A program made the position numbers and the translations under genes. A model generated the notes under the pieces. It searched no databases. It had not been told where the DNA came from and worked only from the letters and a program-made list of their open reading frames with translations. Of a stretch of 64,000 bases of DNA, positions 1 to 11,574 are shown one piece after another (the stretch's first letter is position 1; the number at the start of each line of letters is the position of its first letter). Origin of the DNA: Methylocystis echinoides (lineage in GTDB: Bacteria; Pseudomonadota; Alphaproteobacteria; Rhizobiales; Beijerinckiaceae); NCBI RefSeq assembly GCF_027923385.1, contig NZ_BSEC01000001.1:2802501-2866500 (forward strand). Reading direction: 5' to 3'.

Positions 1-167
1 TCGGCTTCGTCTTTCCGGAAGGGCCGGTGCTGCCGCGTCCCGAGCGCGACATCATCGAGGCCGGCAAGAAGCGCGCAGCCGAGGAGGCCGGCATGGGCCG
101 CGACGACGACGCCACGCCGCCGGACGCCGAAGAACCCGGCGCGAGCCCGGAGTCGGTGCGCAATTAA
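1..167 (+). CDS. C-terminal end of an unidentified protein (truncated by window edge)
   Basis: An open frame enters from the left edge and ends at a TAA at 165-167. About 54 residues are visible. The end is acidic and proline-rich (PPDAEEPGASPESVRN), which looks like a disordered tail. Just before it is a charged segment, RPERDIIEAGKKRAAEE. I recognise no family. Codon choice is GC-rich like its neighbours, so it is probably a real gene end, but nothing can be said about function. Confidence 0.55.
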   Translation, partial: GFVFPEGPVLPRPERDIIEAGKKRAAEEAGMGRDDDATPPDAEEPGASPESVRN

Positions 168-186
168 GCGGGGAACACCCCCAGCT

Positions 187-216
187 CATCCGGGGCCGCC
201 GAAACGGCTCCGGATG
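187..216 (+). terminator. Hairpin after the leading gene
   Basis: CATCCGGGGCCG and CGGCTCCGGATG form a 12-bp stem with one imperfect pair and a 6-nt loop, 20 bases past the stop codon. The downstream sequence is only moderately T-rich, so it may be an imperfect intrinsic terminator or a small palindromic repeat. Confidence 0.4.
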
Positions 217-409
217 ACCTCGCCTCTTCTTGACGCCGGCAATTGACGACGCAAAGCGGCGCTTGCTCTCCCGGGCCTTGCGCCCCGCGCGTCGCCGCCG
301 AAAAAATCAAACTCAATCTTAACAATATTCCTCAAGACTGCGCGCAATCACCCGACGCGCGCAGCCCCCGGCGTCGCGCGTGTGCAGACCGGGATCAGAC
401 GCTCTCAGG

Positions 410-1543
410 ATGCGCATTTGTCACGTCATTGAATCCTCCAGCGGAGGCAGCAGCCGTGTTCTCGTGGAGCTCCTCCGCGACCAGATTGCGGCTGGACATG
501 ACGTTACGCTGATCTATTCCCCCATCCGCGCCGATCCGCCCTTCACCGACGCCGTCGAGGCGCTCGGCGTGGGGCTGCGCATCCGGCTTCTGCCGATGTA
601 TCGCGGCGTCGGGCCGCATGACGCCGTCGCAGCCTTTCGCCTGTGGCGCGCGCTGCGCGAACTTGGTCCCTTCGACGTGCTGCACGGCCACAGCTCGAAG
701 GCCGGCGCCCTGTCGCGCATCGCGGCGCTCCTTCTGGGGCGAATGGTCGTCATTTACACGCCGCACGCCTTTGTGACGCTCGCGCCGGACGCGCATCCGG
801 TTTATGGCGCGATCGAATGGGTGGCGAGCTGGTTCTGCGACGCCATTCTGCTCGGCTCCGAGCAGGAATACGACCACGCGCGGCGCCGGCTGCATCTGCC
901 GGAGAGTCGGCTGCGCCTCATTGCGATGGGCGTCGATCTCTCGCAGCTCCCGGCGCGCGACGATGCGCGGCGGGCGCTGGGGCTGCCGGAACAGGGCTTC
1001 GTCGTCGGTTTCGTCGGAAGGCTGGCGCCCCAGAAAAATCCCCTGCGTCTGGCGCATGTCCTTCAGCTTGTCGCGCGCGCCCGCCCCGATCTGCGCTTCG
1101 TCATCATCGGCGACGGCGAGCTGCGTGACGCGCTCGGGGCTGAACTGGACGCCCGCGGCCTGCGCGGCGCCACCATCCTCGCCCGGGCGATGGACGGCGC
1201 CGACGCCATGCCCGCCTTCGACTGTCTGGTTTGCACCAGCGATTATGAATCATTCGGCCTCATCTTCGCAGAAGCGCTCGCGGCGGGCGTCGCCATCGTC
1301 TCGCCTCCCGTCGGCGTCGCGCCGCAGGCGATAACACCCGGCACGGGCAGGCTGACCTCTTTCGAACCGGAAGACATTGCGCGCGGCGTGCTCGAGATCG
1401 CCGCGCTGGATGAGGAGGCGCGCGGCGCCATGGCGGACGCCTGCCGCGACAGGGCGCGCCGGTTCGACATCCGGACGACCGCCACGCAGACGCGCCGTCT
1501 CTACGAGGAACTGCTGGCGCGCAAGGCCGGCGCAACATCATGA
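410..1543 (+). CDS. Glycosyltransferase family 4 (GT-B fold)
   Basis: This is a 377-residue retaining GT4 enzyme that transfers a sugar from a nucleotide sugar to a growing surface glycan at the cytoplasmic face. The N-terminal half opens with RICHVIESSSGGSSR, the glycine-rich acceptor-side loop. It then has HGHSSKAGALSR. The C-terminal donor-binding half has GFVGRLAPQKNP and the E-x7-E motif in YESFGLIFAEALAAG. I start at ATG 410 because the family N terminus begins with this strand; a GTG at 380 would add an unrelated leader. The stop overlaps the next start by ATGA, so it is translationally coupled to the O-antigen ligase-like gene. The pair probably builds an exopolysaccharide or O-antigen. 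The exact sugar is unknown. Confidence 0.85.
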   Translation: MRICHVIESSSGGSSRVLVELLRDQIAAGHDVTLIYSPIRADPPFTDAVEALGVGLRIRLLPMYRGVGPHDAVAAFRLWRALRELGPFDVLHGHSSKAGALSRIAALLLGRMVVIYTPHAFVTLAPDAHPVYGAIEWVASWFCDAILLGSEQEYDHARRRLHLPESRLRLIAMGVDLSQLPARDDARRALGLPEQGFVVGFVGRLAPQKNPLRLAHVLQLVARARPDLRFVIIGDGELRDALGAELDARGLRGATILARAMDGADAMPAFDCLVCTSDYESFGLIFAEALAAGVAIVSPPVGVAPQAITPGTGRLTSFEPEDIARGVLEIAALDEEARGAMADACRDRARRFDIRTTATQTRRLYEELLARKAGATS

Positions 1544-2793
1544 GCGTGACGGCGCAGGCGGCGCCGCGCCTTTTCGATTACGAGAAGCTCGTCGGCGTCT
1601 TCGTCTTCATTTTCGTCGCCTGCGGCGCCATCGGCGTCATCGAGCCGTCGCCCTATGATTTCGCCTCGCTCGTCGCCATGCCGCTATGGTTCTTCGGCGG
1701 CTTCAGGATTCACCGAAGCTTTCTCGTCTTCGGCTTTCTGATCCTGCTGTTCAACATCATGGGCTTTCTCGCCCTCATCCCTTACTGGGACAATCCCGAC
1801 TCCTCGCTTTATCAGTATCAGTCCGCCTATCTCGTGCTGACAGGCCTTTTTTACGCGCTCTACATGGGCGACCGCACCAATTCGCGCGTCGAGATGTGCC
1901 TGAGGGCCTATACGGCCGGCAGTGTGATTGCAGCGGTCTGCGGCATTCTCGGCTATTTCAATGTGGCCGGCCTCGGCGACGAGGTCTTCGCCCACGCCGG
2001 CCGCGCCTCGGGCACCTTCAAGGACCCGAATGTGCTCGGCTCCTATCTGGTGCTGCCCATTGTCTGGCTGGCGCAAAATCTCATGCTCGGCCGCGCCCGC
2101 AGCGCACTGCTCACCGCCGCGACTCTGCTCGTCGTGTTTCTCGGCATGTTCCTGTCCTTCTCGCGCGGCTCCTATGGCGCGACCCTTGTCGCCTTCACGC
2201 TGATGACAGCCTCGGTCTATCGCACTTCGACGAATGTGAAGATGAAGCGGCGCATCGTCACCGCCACGCTCGCCGCCATCGCGATGATCGCGGTATTGAT
2301 CCTGGTGCTGCTGCTCAACCCCGAGACACGCGAGATCTTCGCGCTGCGCACCGCCGCCGTGCAGGATTACGACGCCGGCGAAACGGGGCGCTTCGGCAAT
2401 CAGCTGCGCTCGATCCCGATGCTGCTCGACCGCTTCATGGGCTTCGGGCCGCTGAGATTCCGCCTCGTCTTCAATCTGGAGCCGCATAATTCCTATGTCG
2501 GCGCCTTCGCGAATAACGGCTGGATCGGCGGCTTTCTGTTCCTGCTGCTCGTGGGCGTAACCGCCTGGATCGGCATGCGGATGATGTTTGCGGCCTCGCC
2601 CGCGCAGCGTCAGGCGCAGGCTGTCGTCCCCGCCCTGCTCGCGCTGTTTTTGCAGGGCTTCCAGATCGACATCGACCACTGGCGCTTCCTGTTCTTCATG
2701 CTCGGCGCCGTGTGGGGGCTGGAGGCGTTGCGGGCGCGCAGCGCCGCGAAATCAACGCAGTTGCGAAGCCTCGGCGTCCCTGATGTGAGCTGA
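1540..2793 (+). CDS. O-antigen ligase / Wzy-type polysaccharide polymerase-like membrane protein
   Basis: This is a 417-residue polytopic inner-membrane protein with roughly ten hydrophobic segments. The diagnostic region is the Wzy_C-type core: FLSFSRGSYGA in a membrane helix, then a periplasmic stretch with GETGRFGNQLRSIP, then PHNSYVGAFANNGWIGG. The family joins or ligates polysaccharide repeat units on the periplasmic side. The start overlaps the upstream glycosyltransferase stop by 4 bases (ATGA), which indicates one operon. Polymerase and ligase cannot be told apart by sequence alone. No flippase or chain-length regulator is visible in the window. Confidence 0.8.
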   Translation: MSVTAQAAPRLFDYEKLVGVFVFIFVACGAIGVIEPSPYDFASLVAMPLWFFGGFRIHRSFLVFGFLILLFNIMGFLALIPYWDNPDSSLYQYQSAYLVLTGLFYALYMGDRTNSRVEMCLRAYTAGSVIAAVCGILGYFNVAGLGDEVFAHAGRASGTFKDPNVLGSYLVLPIVWLAQNLMLGRARSALLTAATLLVVFLGMFLSFSRGSYGATLVAFTLMTASVYRTSTNVKMKRRIVTATLAAIAMIAVLILVLLLNPETREIFALRTAAVQDYDAGETGRFGNQLRSIPMLLDRFMGFGPLRFRLVFNLEPHNSYVGAFANNGWIGGFLFLLLVGVTAWIGMRMMFAASPAQRQAQAVVPALLALFLQGFQIDIDHWRFLFFMLGAVWGLEALRARSAAKSTQLRSLGVPDVS

Positions 2794-2811
2794 GCGAGGC
2801 GCAATTCGCCC

Positions 2812-2919
2812 CGTCATGCCCGGCCTTGTGCCGGGCATCCACGCCGATCCGCAGCTGTTTACTGCGGCCGTTGTGAATGCCGCCCGGCGTGGATGGCCGC
2901 GACGAGCGCGGCCATGACG
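2812..2919. repeat. Palindromic intergenic repeat
   Basis: The 108-bp stretch between the polymerase gene and uvrA is bounded by CGTCATG and its complement CATGACG. Inside is a second pair, ATCCACGCC and GGCGTGGAT. A local hairpin, GCCCGGCCTTGTGCCGGGC, lies near the left end. It could fold into a long cruciform, and it lies between converging genes, where it may also stop transcription from both sides. This resembles the small palindromic repeats found in many copies in Hyphomicrobiales genomes. Confidence 0.65.
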
Positions 2920-2920
2920 T

Positions 2921-6016
<3,096 letters not shown>

Positions 6017-6112
6017 GTCGAGAAAACTTGCATGAACGGCGCCGGCTCCCGGCGCCTGCCCTTTCCTGCCATGTATGGGGCGGCAAATCTACTGCAACGG
6101 GCGGCGCATTTT

Positions 6113-6241
6113 CCCCCTCATCCGAGCCCGCTTCGCGGGCCCACCTTCTCCCGCAAGGGGAGAAGGGGTGATCCCGCAAATTCGCCGCCAACCCCTTCTC
6201 CCCTCGCGGGAGAAGGTGGCGCGACGCGCCGGATGAGGGGG
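6113..6241. repeat. Palindromic repeat upstream of uvrA
   Basis: CCCCCTCATCCG on the left is the complement of CGGATGAGGGGG on the right. Inside are CCACCTTCTCCCGCAAGGGG-type arms and ACCCCTTCTCCCCTCGCGGG-type arms plus small hairpins (GAGCCCGCTTCGCGGGC). It fills most of the space between the converging-promoter side of uvrA and the end of the AIM24-family gene. It is the same general class as the repeat within uvrA (CTCTCCC/GGGAGAG cores). Confidence 0.75.
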
Positions 6242-6249
6242 AGAGGATA

Positions 6250-7173
6250 TCAGGCGTCGTTCCCGTCCGAGCCGGAATCCCCCCAGGTCACGGTGGAATC
6301 ATCCGCTGACCCAGCCGACGACCCGCTGTCGCCACTGCTCTCCCAGCTCGCGCCCGCCCTGCCCTCGAAATGCGCCGGCGCGCGCGCCAGGATTTGCCCG
6401 GCGAGGCGGGAAATCGGCATGGATTGCAGCCAGACATGGCCCGGCCCCACCAGCCGCGCGAAGAAGAAGCCCTCGCCGCCGAAGATCATCGACTTGATCC
6501 CGCCCACGGGGACCACATCGAAGCTGACCGTGCGGGTCTGGGCGACGAGGCAGCCGGCGTCCACATGGAGCTCCTGCCCCGGCGCCAGCTCGCGCTCGAT
6601 CACCATGCCGCCGGCGTGGACGAAGACCCAGTCCTGCCCGGTGAGACGCTGCATGATGAAGCCCTCGCCGCCGAAGAGACCCGTCATGATCTTCTTCTGA
6701 AAGGCGATATCGATCTTCACGCCCTGCGGCGCGGCGAGGAAGGTCTCGCGCTGGCAGACAATCTCGCCGCCATAGCGATCCAGCCGCAGCGGCAGGATCT
6801 TGCCGGGATAGGGCGCCGAAAAGGCGACCCGCGCCGGCCCGCCGCTCATATTGGTAAAGCGCGTCATGAACAGCGTCGCGCCCGAGAGGAAGCGCTTGGC
6901 CCCGCCCAGAAGCTTGCCGAAAAAGCCGGTTTCCGGCGGCTCGGTTCCGTCGCCGAAGATCGTCTCCATGGAGACGCTCGCGTCCTTGAACATCATCTGC
7001 CCCGCTTCGGCGATCATCGCCTCACCCGGACGCAGCTCGGCTTCCAGAAACTGGAGTTCATGGCCGTGAATCTCGAAGGCCAGCCCGCCGTCCTGCCCCT
7101 GCCGCGCCGCCGCGGCCCAGGGCGACACGCCGCCCCCGCCGAGAAACGAACCACCCTGATCGCCCGCGCTCAT
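6250..7173 (-). CDS. AIM24 / TIGR00266 family protein
   Basis: This 307-residue soluble protein carries the beta-rich repeats of the TIGR00266/AIM24 family. Recognisable parts are LQFLEAELRPGEAMIAEAGQ near the start, then the glycine-rich GGAKRFLSGATLFMTRFTN, then GGEGFIMQRLTGQDWVFVHAGG. Near the end is GGEGFFFARLVGPGHVWLQSMP. Family members are widespread but biochemically uncharacterised. The C terminus is a low-complexity Ser/Gly/Asp tail. The N terminus up to about residue 30 is also low complexity, so the exact start is less sure. It stands alone between uvrA and a divergent dctA-like gene. Confidence 0.8.
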   Translation of the reverse strand: MSAGDQGGSFLGGGGVSPWAAAARQGQDGGLAFEIHGHELQFLEAELRPGEAMIAEAGQMMFKDASVSMETIFGDGTEPPETGFFGKLLGGAKRFLSGATLFMTRFTNMSGGPARVAFSAPYPGKILPLRLDRYGGEIVCQRETFLAAPQGVKIDIAFQKKIMTGLFGGEGFIMQRLTGQDWVFVHAGGMVIERELAPGQELHVDAGCLVAQTRTVSFDVVPVGGIKSMIFGGEGFFFARLVGPGHVWLQSMPISRLAGQILARAPAHFEGRAGASWESSGDSGSSAGSADDSTVTWGDSGSDGNDA

Positions 7174-7295
7174 GCGCTCCCTCCCTTTTGCCGGGACATG
7201 CTATGTCGCCGGCCTGATCTTAACAATAACCGGCATTGGACGGCGGCGCCTGCGGCGGCATAAGTTCGCGGCCAAGGTTCACGCCAGAGGCCGGA

Positions 7296-8558
7296 ATGAA
7301 AAAACCCCTTCACCGTCTGCTTTATGTCCAGGTGCTCGCGGCGATCGCGCTCGGCGCGCTGTTCGGCTGGCTGGCGCCGCATGTCGCCTCGGCCGACTGG
7401 GTGAAGGCGCTGGGCGACGGCTTCGTGAAACTGATCAAGATGGCCATTGCGCCGATCGTCTTCTGCACGGTGGTCTCCGGCGTCGCCCATATAGAGGACG
7501 CCAAGAAGGTCGGCCGCGTCGGCGTCAAGGCGCTGATCTATTTCGAGATCGTTTCGACCTTCGCGCTCGCCGTCGGCCTTCTCGTCGGCAATCTGCTGAA
7601 ACCCGGCGGCGATTTCGCCGGCAAGGCTGACGCCGCCGCCATCGCCAGATATACGGCCGCCGCCGAGAAGCGCAGCGGCGTCGATTTCGTGCTCGACATC
7701 ATCCCCGACAGCGCCATTGGCGCCTTCGCCAAAGGCGACATCCTGCAGGTCCTGCTGTTTTCGCTGCTCTTCGGTTTCGCGCTGCTATCGCTGGGCGAGA
7801 AGGGGCGCGGCATGCGGCAGTTCGTCGACGACGCCGGCCACGCCATGTTTGCGCTCATCAATATCGTGATGAAAGCCGCGCCCATCGGCGCCTTCGGGGC
7901 CATGGCCTATACGGTCGGCAAATATGGCTCGGCCGCGCTGCTGTCGCTTGGCGGGCTGATCGGCGCCTTCTACCTCACCTCGGCGCTGTTCATCATCGTC
8001 GTGCTCGGCTCGATCGCGGCGGCGGTGGGGTTCAACATCTTCCGCTATCTCGCCTATCTCAAGGACGAGCTGCTGATCGTGCTCGGCACCTCCTCCTCCG
8101 AAAGCGCGCTGCCGGCGCTGATGGAGAAGCTCGAGCGGATCGGCTGCTCGAAACATGTCGTCGGGCTCGTCGTGCCCACCGGCTATTCCTTCAATCTCGA
8201 CGGCACCAACATCTACATGACGCTGACCACGCTGTTCATCGCCCGCGCGATGGGCTCGGAGCTGGACCTCGCCCATCAGGCGACCATCCTCATTGTGGCC
8301 ATGCTCACCTCCAAGGGCGCCAGCGGCGTGTCGGGCGCGGGCTTCGTCACCCTCGCCGCCACGCTGACCGCCGTCGATCCCGCATTGGCGCCCGGCATGG
8401 CCTTCGTGCTGGGCATCGACAAATTCATGAGCGAGTGCCGGGCGATGACCAACTTCGTCGGCAATGGCGTCGCGACCATCGTCGTCGCGGCGTGGGAGGG
8501 CGAGCTCGACCGCGCCAGGCTCAAGGCGGGACTTGGCGGCGCGGAGTCGCCCGAATGA
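7296..8558 (+). CDS. Dicarboxylate/amino acid:cation symporter (DctA/GltP family)
   Basis: This is a 420-residue inner-membrane secondary carrier of the DAACS family, which imports C4-dicarboxylates or acidic amino acids with Na+ or H+. Signature regions are [20 protein letters not shown] in the third helix, the hairpin serine motif [17 protein letters not shown], and helix 7 [14 protein letters not shown]. The C-terminal helix contains [16 protein letters not shown]. The pattern [11 protein letters not shown] is typical of DctA, so dicarboxylates are likely, but the substrate is inferred. ATG 7296 is chosen because AGAGG lies just upstream and the family N terminus starts here; an earlier start at 7236 adds no membrane sequence. 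The stop overlaps the small VOC fragment. Confidence 0.88.
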   Translation: MKKPLHRLLYVQVLAAIALGALFGWLAPHVASADWVKALGDGFVKLIKMAIAPIVFCTVVSGVAHIEDAKKVGRVGVKALIYFEIVSTFALAVGLLVGNLLKPGGDFAGKADAAAIARYTAAAEKRSGVDFVLDIIPDSAIGAFAKGDILQVLLFSLLFGFALLSLGEKGRGMRQFVDDAGHAMFALINIVMKAAPIGAFGAMAYTVGKYGSAALLSLGGLIGAFYLTSALFIIVVLGSIAAAVGFNIFRYLAYLKDELLIVLGTSSSESALPALMEKLERIGCSKHVVGLVVPTGYSFNLDGTNIYMTLTTLFIARAMGSELDLAHQATILIVAMLTSKGASGVSGAGFVTLAATLTAVDPALAPGMAFVLGIDKFMSECRAMTNFVGNGVATIVVAAWEGELDRARLKAGLGGAESPE

Positions 8559-8665
8559 TCTCGTCCTCGCGCTTGGACTGGGGGGTCGCCTATTACGGCG
8601 CCTATTTCCGCGACCCCGACGGCAACAAGCTGCGTGTCTGCCGTCACGACGCCGGCCGGGACTGA
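8555..8665 (+). pseudogene. C-terminal remnant of a VOC (glyoxalase/dioxygenase) superfamily protein
   Basis: From ATG 8555 a 36-residue frame reads LDWGVAYYGAYFRDPDGNKL and ends shortly after. This matches the last strand and the metal-ligand region of VOC-fold proteins, where the pattern is Y-x-A-x-F-x-D-P-D-G-N. The upstream two thirds of such a protein are absent: the sequence before it is the intact end of the dctA-like gene. It is best read as a gene fragment left after a deletion or recombination. It could be translated by coupling to the dctA stop, but a functional fold is unlikely. Confidence 0.6.
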
Positions 8666-8702
8666 CAGCGGTCACGCTTGCGCCCTCGCGCAGCGTCTGC
8701 TA

Positions 8703-8717
8703 GAACAAAAAAGGAAC
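8703..8717 (+). promoter_or_regulatory. Putative LexA (SOS) box upstream of ssb
   Basis: GAAC, seven bases, GAAC (GAACAAAAAAGGAAC) is exactly the complement of the direct-repeat GTTC-N7-GTTC operator known for alphaproteobacterial LexA. It lies about 110 bp before the ssb start codon, where the promoter should be. A chance match to eight fixed bases is possible, but its position before a DNA-repair gene is supportive. Confidence 0.55.
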
Positions 8718-8824
8718 ATTAGCCCTGCAGAGGGCGCATCAGCTGTGGACAAGCCGGATCGGGCGCGCCAGTTGCCGCGTTGATGGCGTTAGAGTGCCGC
8801 GCGTCAAGCAAGTTGGAGAGAGAG

Positions 8825-9325
8825 ATGGCGGGAAGCGTCAACAAGGTCATTCTGGTCGGCAATCTGGGCCGCGATCCGGAAGTTCGGACCTTCCAAAACG
8901 GCGACCGCGTGGTCTCCTTCTCGCTCGCGACGACCGAGTCCTGGCGCGACAAGAGCACCGGCGAGCGCAAAGACCGCACCGAGTGGCACAACATTCAGAT
9001 TTTCAATGAAAATCTTGGCAAGGTCGCTGAGCAGTATTGCCGCAAGGGGTCCAAGATCTACATCGAGGGCCAGCTCCAGACCCGCGAATACACCGACAAG
9101 GACGGCAATCAGCGCAGGATCACCGAGGTGGTGGTCCCGCGTTTCCGTGGCGAGATGACCCTGCTCGACAGCAAGGGCGGCGGCGGCGGCGCTGGCGATT
9201 ATGAAGGCGGCGGCTCGTTTGGCCGCTCCTCGCCGATGGAGCGCGCCCCGGCCGAGCGCCGCCCGGCCCCGGCGGCGGGCGGCGGACGTCTGTCCGATCA
9301 GCTCGACGACGATATTCCGTTCTGA
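8825..9325 (+). CDS. ssb: Single-stranded DNA-binding protein
   Basis: SSB coats single-stranded DNA in replication, repair and recombination and recruits partners. The 166-residue protein begins AGSVNKVILVGNLGRDPEVR, the canonical OB-fold start. It continues with LATTESWRDKSTGERKDRTE and the region KGSKIYIEGQLQTREYTDKD. A glycine-rich linker follows (GGGGGAGDYEGGGSFG), and the protein ends with the conserved acidic tip DDDIPF. ATG 8825 is preceded by a strong GGAGAGAG site, so the longer frame from 8780 is rejected. A putative SOS box lies upstream. Confidence 0.97.
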   Translation: MAGSVNKVILVGNLGRDPEVRTFQNGDRVVSFSLATTESWRDKSTGERKDRTEWHNIQIFNENLGKVAEQYCRKGSKIYIEGQLQTREYTDKDGNQRRITEVVVPRFRGEMTLLDSKGGGGGAGDYEGGGSFGRSSPMERAPAERRPAPAAGGGRLSDQLDDDIPF

Positions 9326-9345
9326 GCGGCAAGGCTCCTTCCCGG

Positions 9346-9370
9346 CCCTCTCCCGCTCGGCTTGAGAGGG
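9346..9370. terminator. Short hairpin after ssb
   Basis: CCCTCTC and GAGAGGG form a 7-bp stem with an 11-nt loop, about 20 bases past the ssb stop. There is no T-run, so it may act as a weak terminator or be a decayed copy of the CTCTCCC-type palindromic repeats. Confidence 0.35.
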
Positions 9371-9536
9371 AGCAGCCTGGCGCCGTCCACCAGAATGCTG
9401 ACGCCCGTCCGCCGGCTCCTGCGGGCTCCGCGGAAACCGTCCCGCCCTTGCCTTGCGGCGCCCGTTGCGTTAGCAGAACCAACGCGCAGCATGGCGCAAC
9501 CGCGTCAGCGACAAATAAGCTCGAAAGCAGCGTCCC

Positions 9537-9770
9537 ATGAGCCAGAAGCCCATCAATGTCGCCCATCTGTCCACGTTGATCGCCGTGGCGATCCTCGTCG
9601 GCACGGAACTCGTCGGCGCGTCCTGGGCGGCGGGCTGGGCGCTCGGCGGCCTGTTTCAGCTCGACCCGACCGTCAGCCGGGCGCTCGAAGTCGTCTTTTC
9701 GCTGTTCGGCTTCGTCGGCCTGTATTTCTTCATGAAGACCGCTATCCGCAACGAGCCGATCCGCGGCTGA
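9537..9770 (+). CDS. Small membrane protein, two predicted helices
   Basis: This 77-residue protein has two hydrophobic segments, roughly residues 10-36 (LIAVAILVGTELVGASWAAG) and 50-67 (VVFSLFGFVGLYFFMKTA). The second half is basic and ends NEPIRG. I do not recognise the family. The gap after ssb and the different upstream sequence suggest its own promoter. Its codon use matches the neighbours and the start is clean, so it is likely real. Confidence 0.6.
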   Translation: MSQKPINVAHLSTLIAVAILVGTELVGASWAAGWALGGLFQLDPTVSRALEVVFSLFGFVGLYFFMKTAIRNEPIRG

Positions 9771-9775
9771 GCGTG

Positions 9776-9820
9776 CGCGTCTTTGCTGGGCGCGTCTTTC
9801 CTGGGCGCGTCTTTCTTTGG
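9776..9820 (+). repeat. Three tandem copies of a 15-bp unit
   Basis: CGCGTCTTTGCTGGG, CGCGTCTTTCCTGGG and CGCGTCTTTCTTTGG lie head to tail right after the small membrane protein gene. The first two differ at one base and the third is more diverged. No function is evident; the array may be a slipped-strand variable site. Confidence 0.8.
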
Positions 9821-9895
9821 AATGTCGCGCGCCGCCCTGCGCGCGCCCTATTGCGCGGCTACGGCCAGCCAACTTCCAACAGGTGATTTCCAGAC

Positions 9896-11482
9896 ATGAT
9901 CGAGAAGCAGGACCGCCGATCCTTCCTCAAGACCGCCGCCGCGACCAGCGCGCTCGGCGCCGTCGGCGCGACGCCGGCCGACGCCGCGGCCTCGGCGATC
10001 GCCAATGTGAAGCTCGGCGAACCGGCGCCCTTCTCTTTCGAGGCGCTGAAGAAGGAGGCGCAGCGCCTCGTCAACGAGCCCTACCGCACGCCGAACATTC
10101 CCTCGCCGGAGATCACGTCCCAGATCGATTACGAGAAATGGGGCCATATCACCTACAACACCGATCACGCGCTGTACGCGGACACGAAAGAGCGCTTCCC
10201 GATCGAGTTCTTCCACCTCGGCATGTTCTTCCGCAAGGCCGTGCGCGTTCATGTCGTCGAGAACGGCGCGGCGCGCGAGGTTCTTTACGATACGAGCTAT
10301 TTCAACATGCCGGCCGACTCCATCGCCCGGCAGCTTCCGGCCGGCGCCGGTTTCGCGGGCTTCCGCATCCAGGAATCGAAGGACGGCGCGCTCGACTGGA
10401 AGAAGAACGACTGGGTGGCCTTTCTCGGCGCCTCCTATTTCCGCGCCATCGGCGAACTTCGCCAATATGGCCTCTCGGCGCGCGGCGTCGCGCTCGACAC
10501 CTGGCAGTCGGGCGCGCCCGAAGAATTTCCGGACTTCACCCACATTTATGTGGGCCCGGAAACGCAGGATGGCGTCGTGCTGCATGCGCTGCTCGAAGGC
10601 CCCTCCATCGTCGGCGCCTACAAGTTCCTGATGACGCGCGGCAAGGGCGTCGTCATGGACATCGACTGCTCGCTCTATCTGCGCGGCAAGTTCACGCGTT
10701 TCGGCATCGGGCCGCTGACCTCGATGTACTGGTTCTCGGAAACGGTGAAGCCAACCGCGATCGACTGGCGCCCGGAGGTGCATGATTCCGACGGTCTCAG
10801 CATGTGGACGGGGACGGGCGAGCGCCTGTGGCGGCCGCTGAACAACCCACCGCGGGTGATGGCGTCGGCCTTCGGCGACGCCAATCCGAAAGGCTTCGGC
10901 CTGCTGCAGCGCGACCGCAACTTCGATCATTATCAGGATGGCGTCTTCTACGACCGCCGCCCGAGCGTATGGGTGGAGCCCAAGGGCGACTGGGGCAAGG
11001 GCGCGATCCACCTTATCGAAATCCCGACCGACGATGAGATCCACGACAATATCGTCGCCATGTGGGTTCCCGAGAAGCCCGCCGTCCCCGGCGCGACCTT
11101 CGACCTCTCCTACCGCCTGCACTGGCTCGCCGACGAGCCCTATCCGAGCCCGCTGGCGCGCTGCGTGGCGACGCGCCTCGGCAATGGCGGTCAGCCGGGC
11201 AAGCCGCGCCCGAAGGGCGTGCGCAAATTCATGGTGGAGTTCCTCGGCGATCCGCTGGCGAAGCTGCCCTTCGGCGTGAAGCCGGAGCCCGTGCTCTGGG
11301 CGTCGCGTGGATCGTTTTCCTACATTTACACGGAAGCGGTCTTCGACGGCGTGCCCGGTCACTGGCGCGCGCAGTTCGATCTCACGGTCGACGGCCACGA
11401 CCCCGTCGAGATGCGGCTGTATCTGAAGAACGGCGATACGATCCTGTCAGAAAACTGGCTCTATCAGTATCATCCTTTCTGA
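9896..11482 (+). CDS. opgD: Glucan biosynthesis protein OpgD/MdoD (Tat-exported)
   Basis: OpgG/OpgD proteins act in the periplasm on osmoregulated periplasmic glucans. The 528-residue protein begins with a twin-arginine signal, DRRSFLKTAAATSALG, ending near ATPADAAASA. Tat export is the usual feature separating OpgD from the Sec-exported OpgG. The mature part shows FSFEALKKEAQRLVNEPYR, FFHLGMFFRKAVRVHVVENG, then SYFRAIGELRQYGLSARGVA. Further on is FGLLQRDRNFDHYQDG, a well-conserved family block. No opgH glucosyltransferase is next to it, so the partner must be elsewhere. The next genes are glycosyltransferases on both strands. Confidence 0.9.
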   Translation: MIEKQDRRSFLKTAAATSALGAVGATPADAAASAIANVKLGEPAPFSFEALKKEAQRLVNEPYRTPNIPSPEITSQIDYEKWGHITYNTDHALYADTKERFPIEFFHLGMFFRKAVRVHVVENGAAREVLYDTSYFNMPADSIARQLPAGAGFAGFRIQESKDGALDWKKNDWVAFLGASYFRAIGELRQYGLSARGVALDTWQSGAPEEFPDFTHIYVGPETQDGVVLHALLEGPSIVGAYKFLMTRGKGVVMDIDCSLYLRGKFTRFGIGPLTSMYWFSETVKPTAIDWRPEVHDSDGLSMWTGTGERLWRPLNNPPRVMASAFGDANPKGFGLLQRDRNFDHYQDGVFYDRRPSVWVEPKGDWGKGAIHLIEIPTDDEIHDNIVAMWVPEKPAVPGATFDLSYRLHWLADEPYPSPLARCVATRLGNGGQPGKPRPKGVRKFMVEFLGDPLAKLPFGVKPEPVLWASRGSFSYIYTEAVFDGVPGHWRAQFDLTVDGHDPVEMRLYLKNGDTILSENWLYQYHPF

Positions 11483-11574
11483 GGCGCGGGCGCGGCGTCG
11501 CCCTCTCCACCCCCGCCCCGCTTCCCCTGCCCCGATTCATGCGCAAGGGGCGGCGGGAAGCAGGCTTCGCAGGA

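Noticed and set aside
243..512. Short frame before the first glycosyltransferase
   Set aside because: No domain or ribosome site, and it overlaps the GT4 start in another frame.
9776..9820. Tandem repeats considered as a CRISPR array
   Set aside because: Units are 15 bp, directly adjacent without spacers, and no cas genes are present. No CRISPR array was found anywhere in the window.
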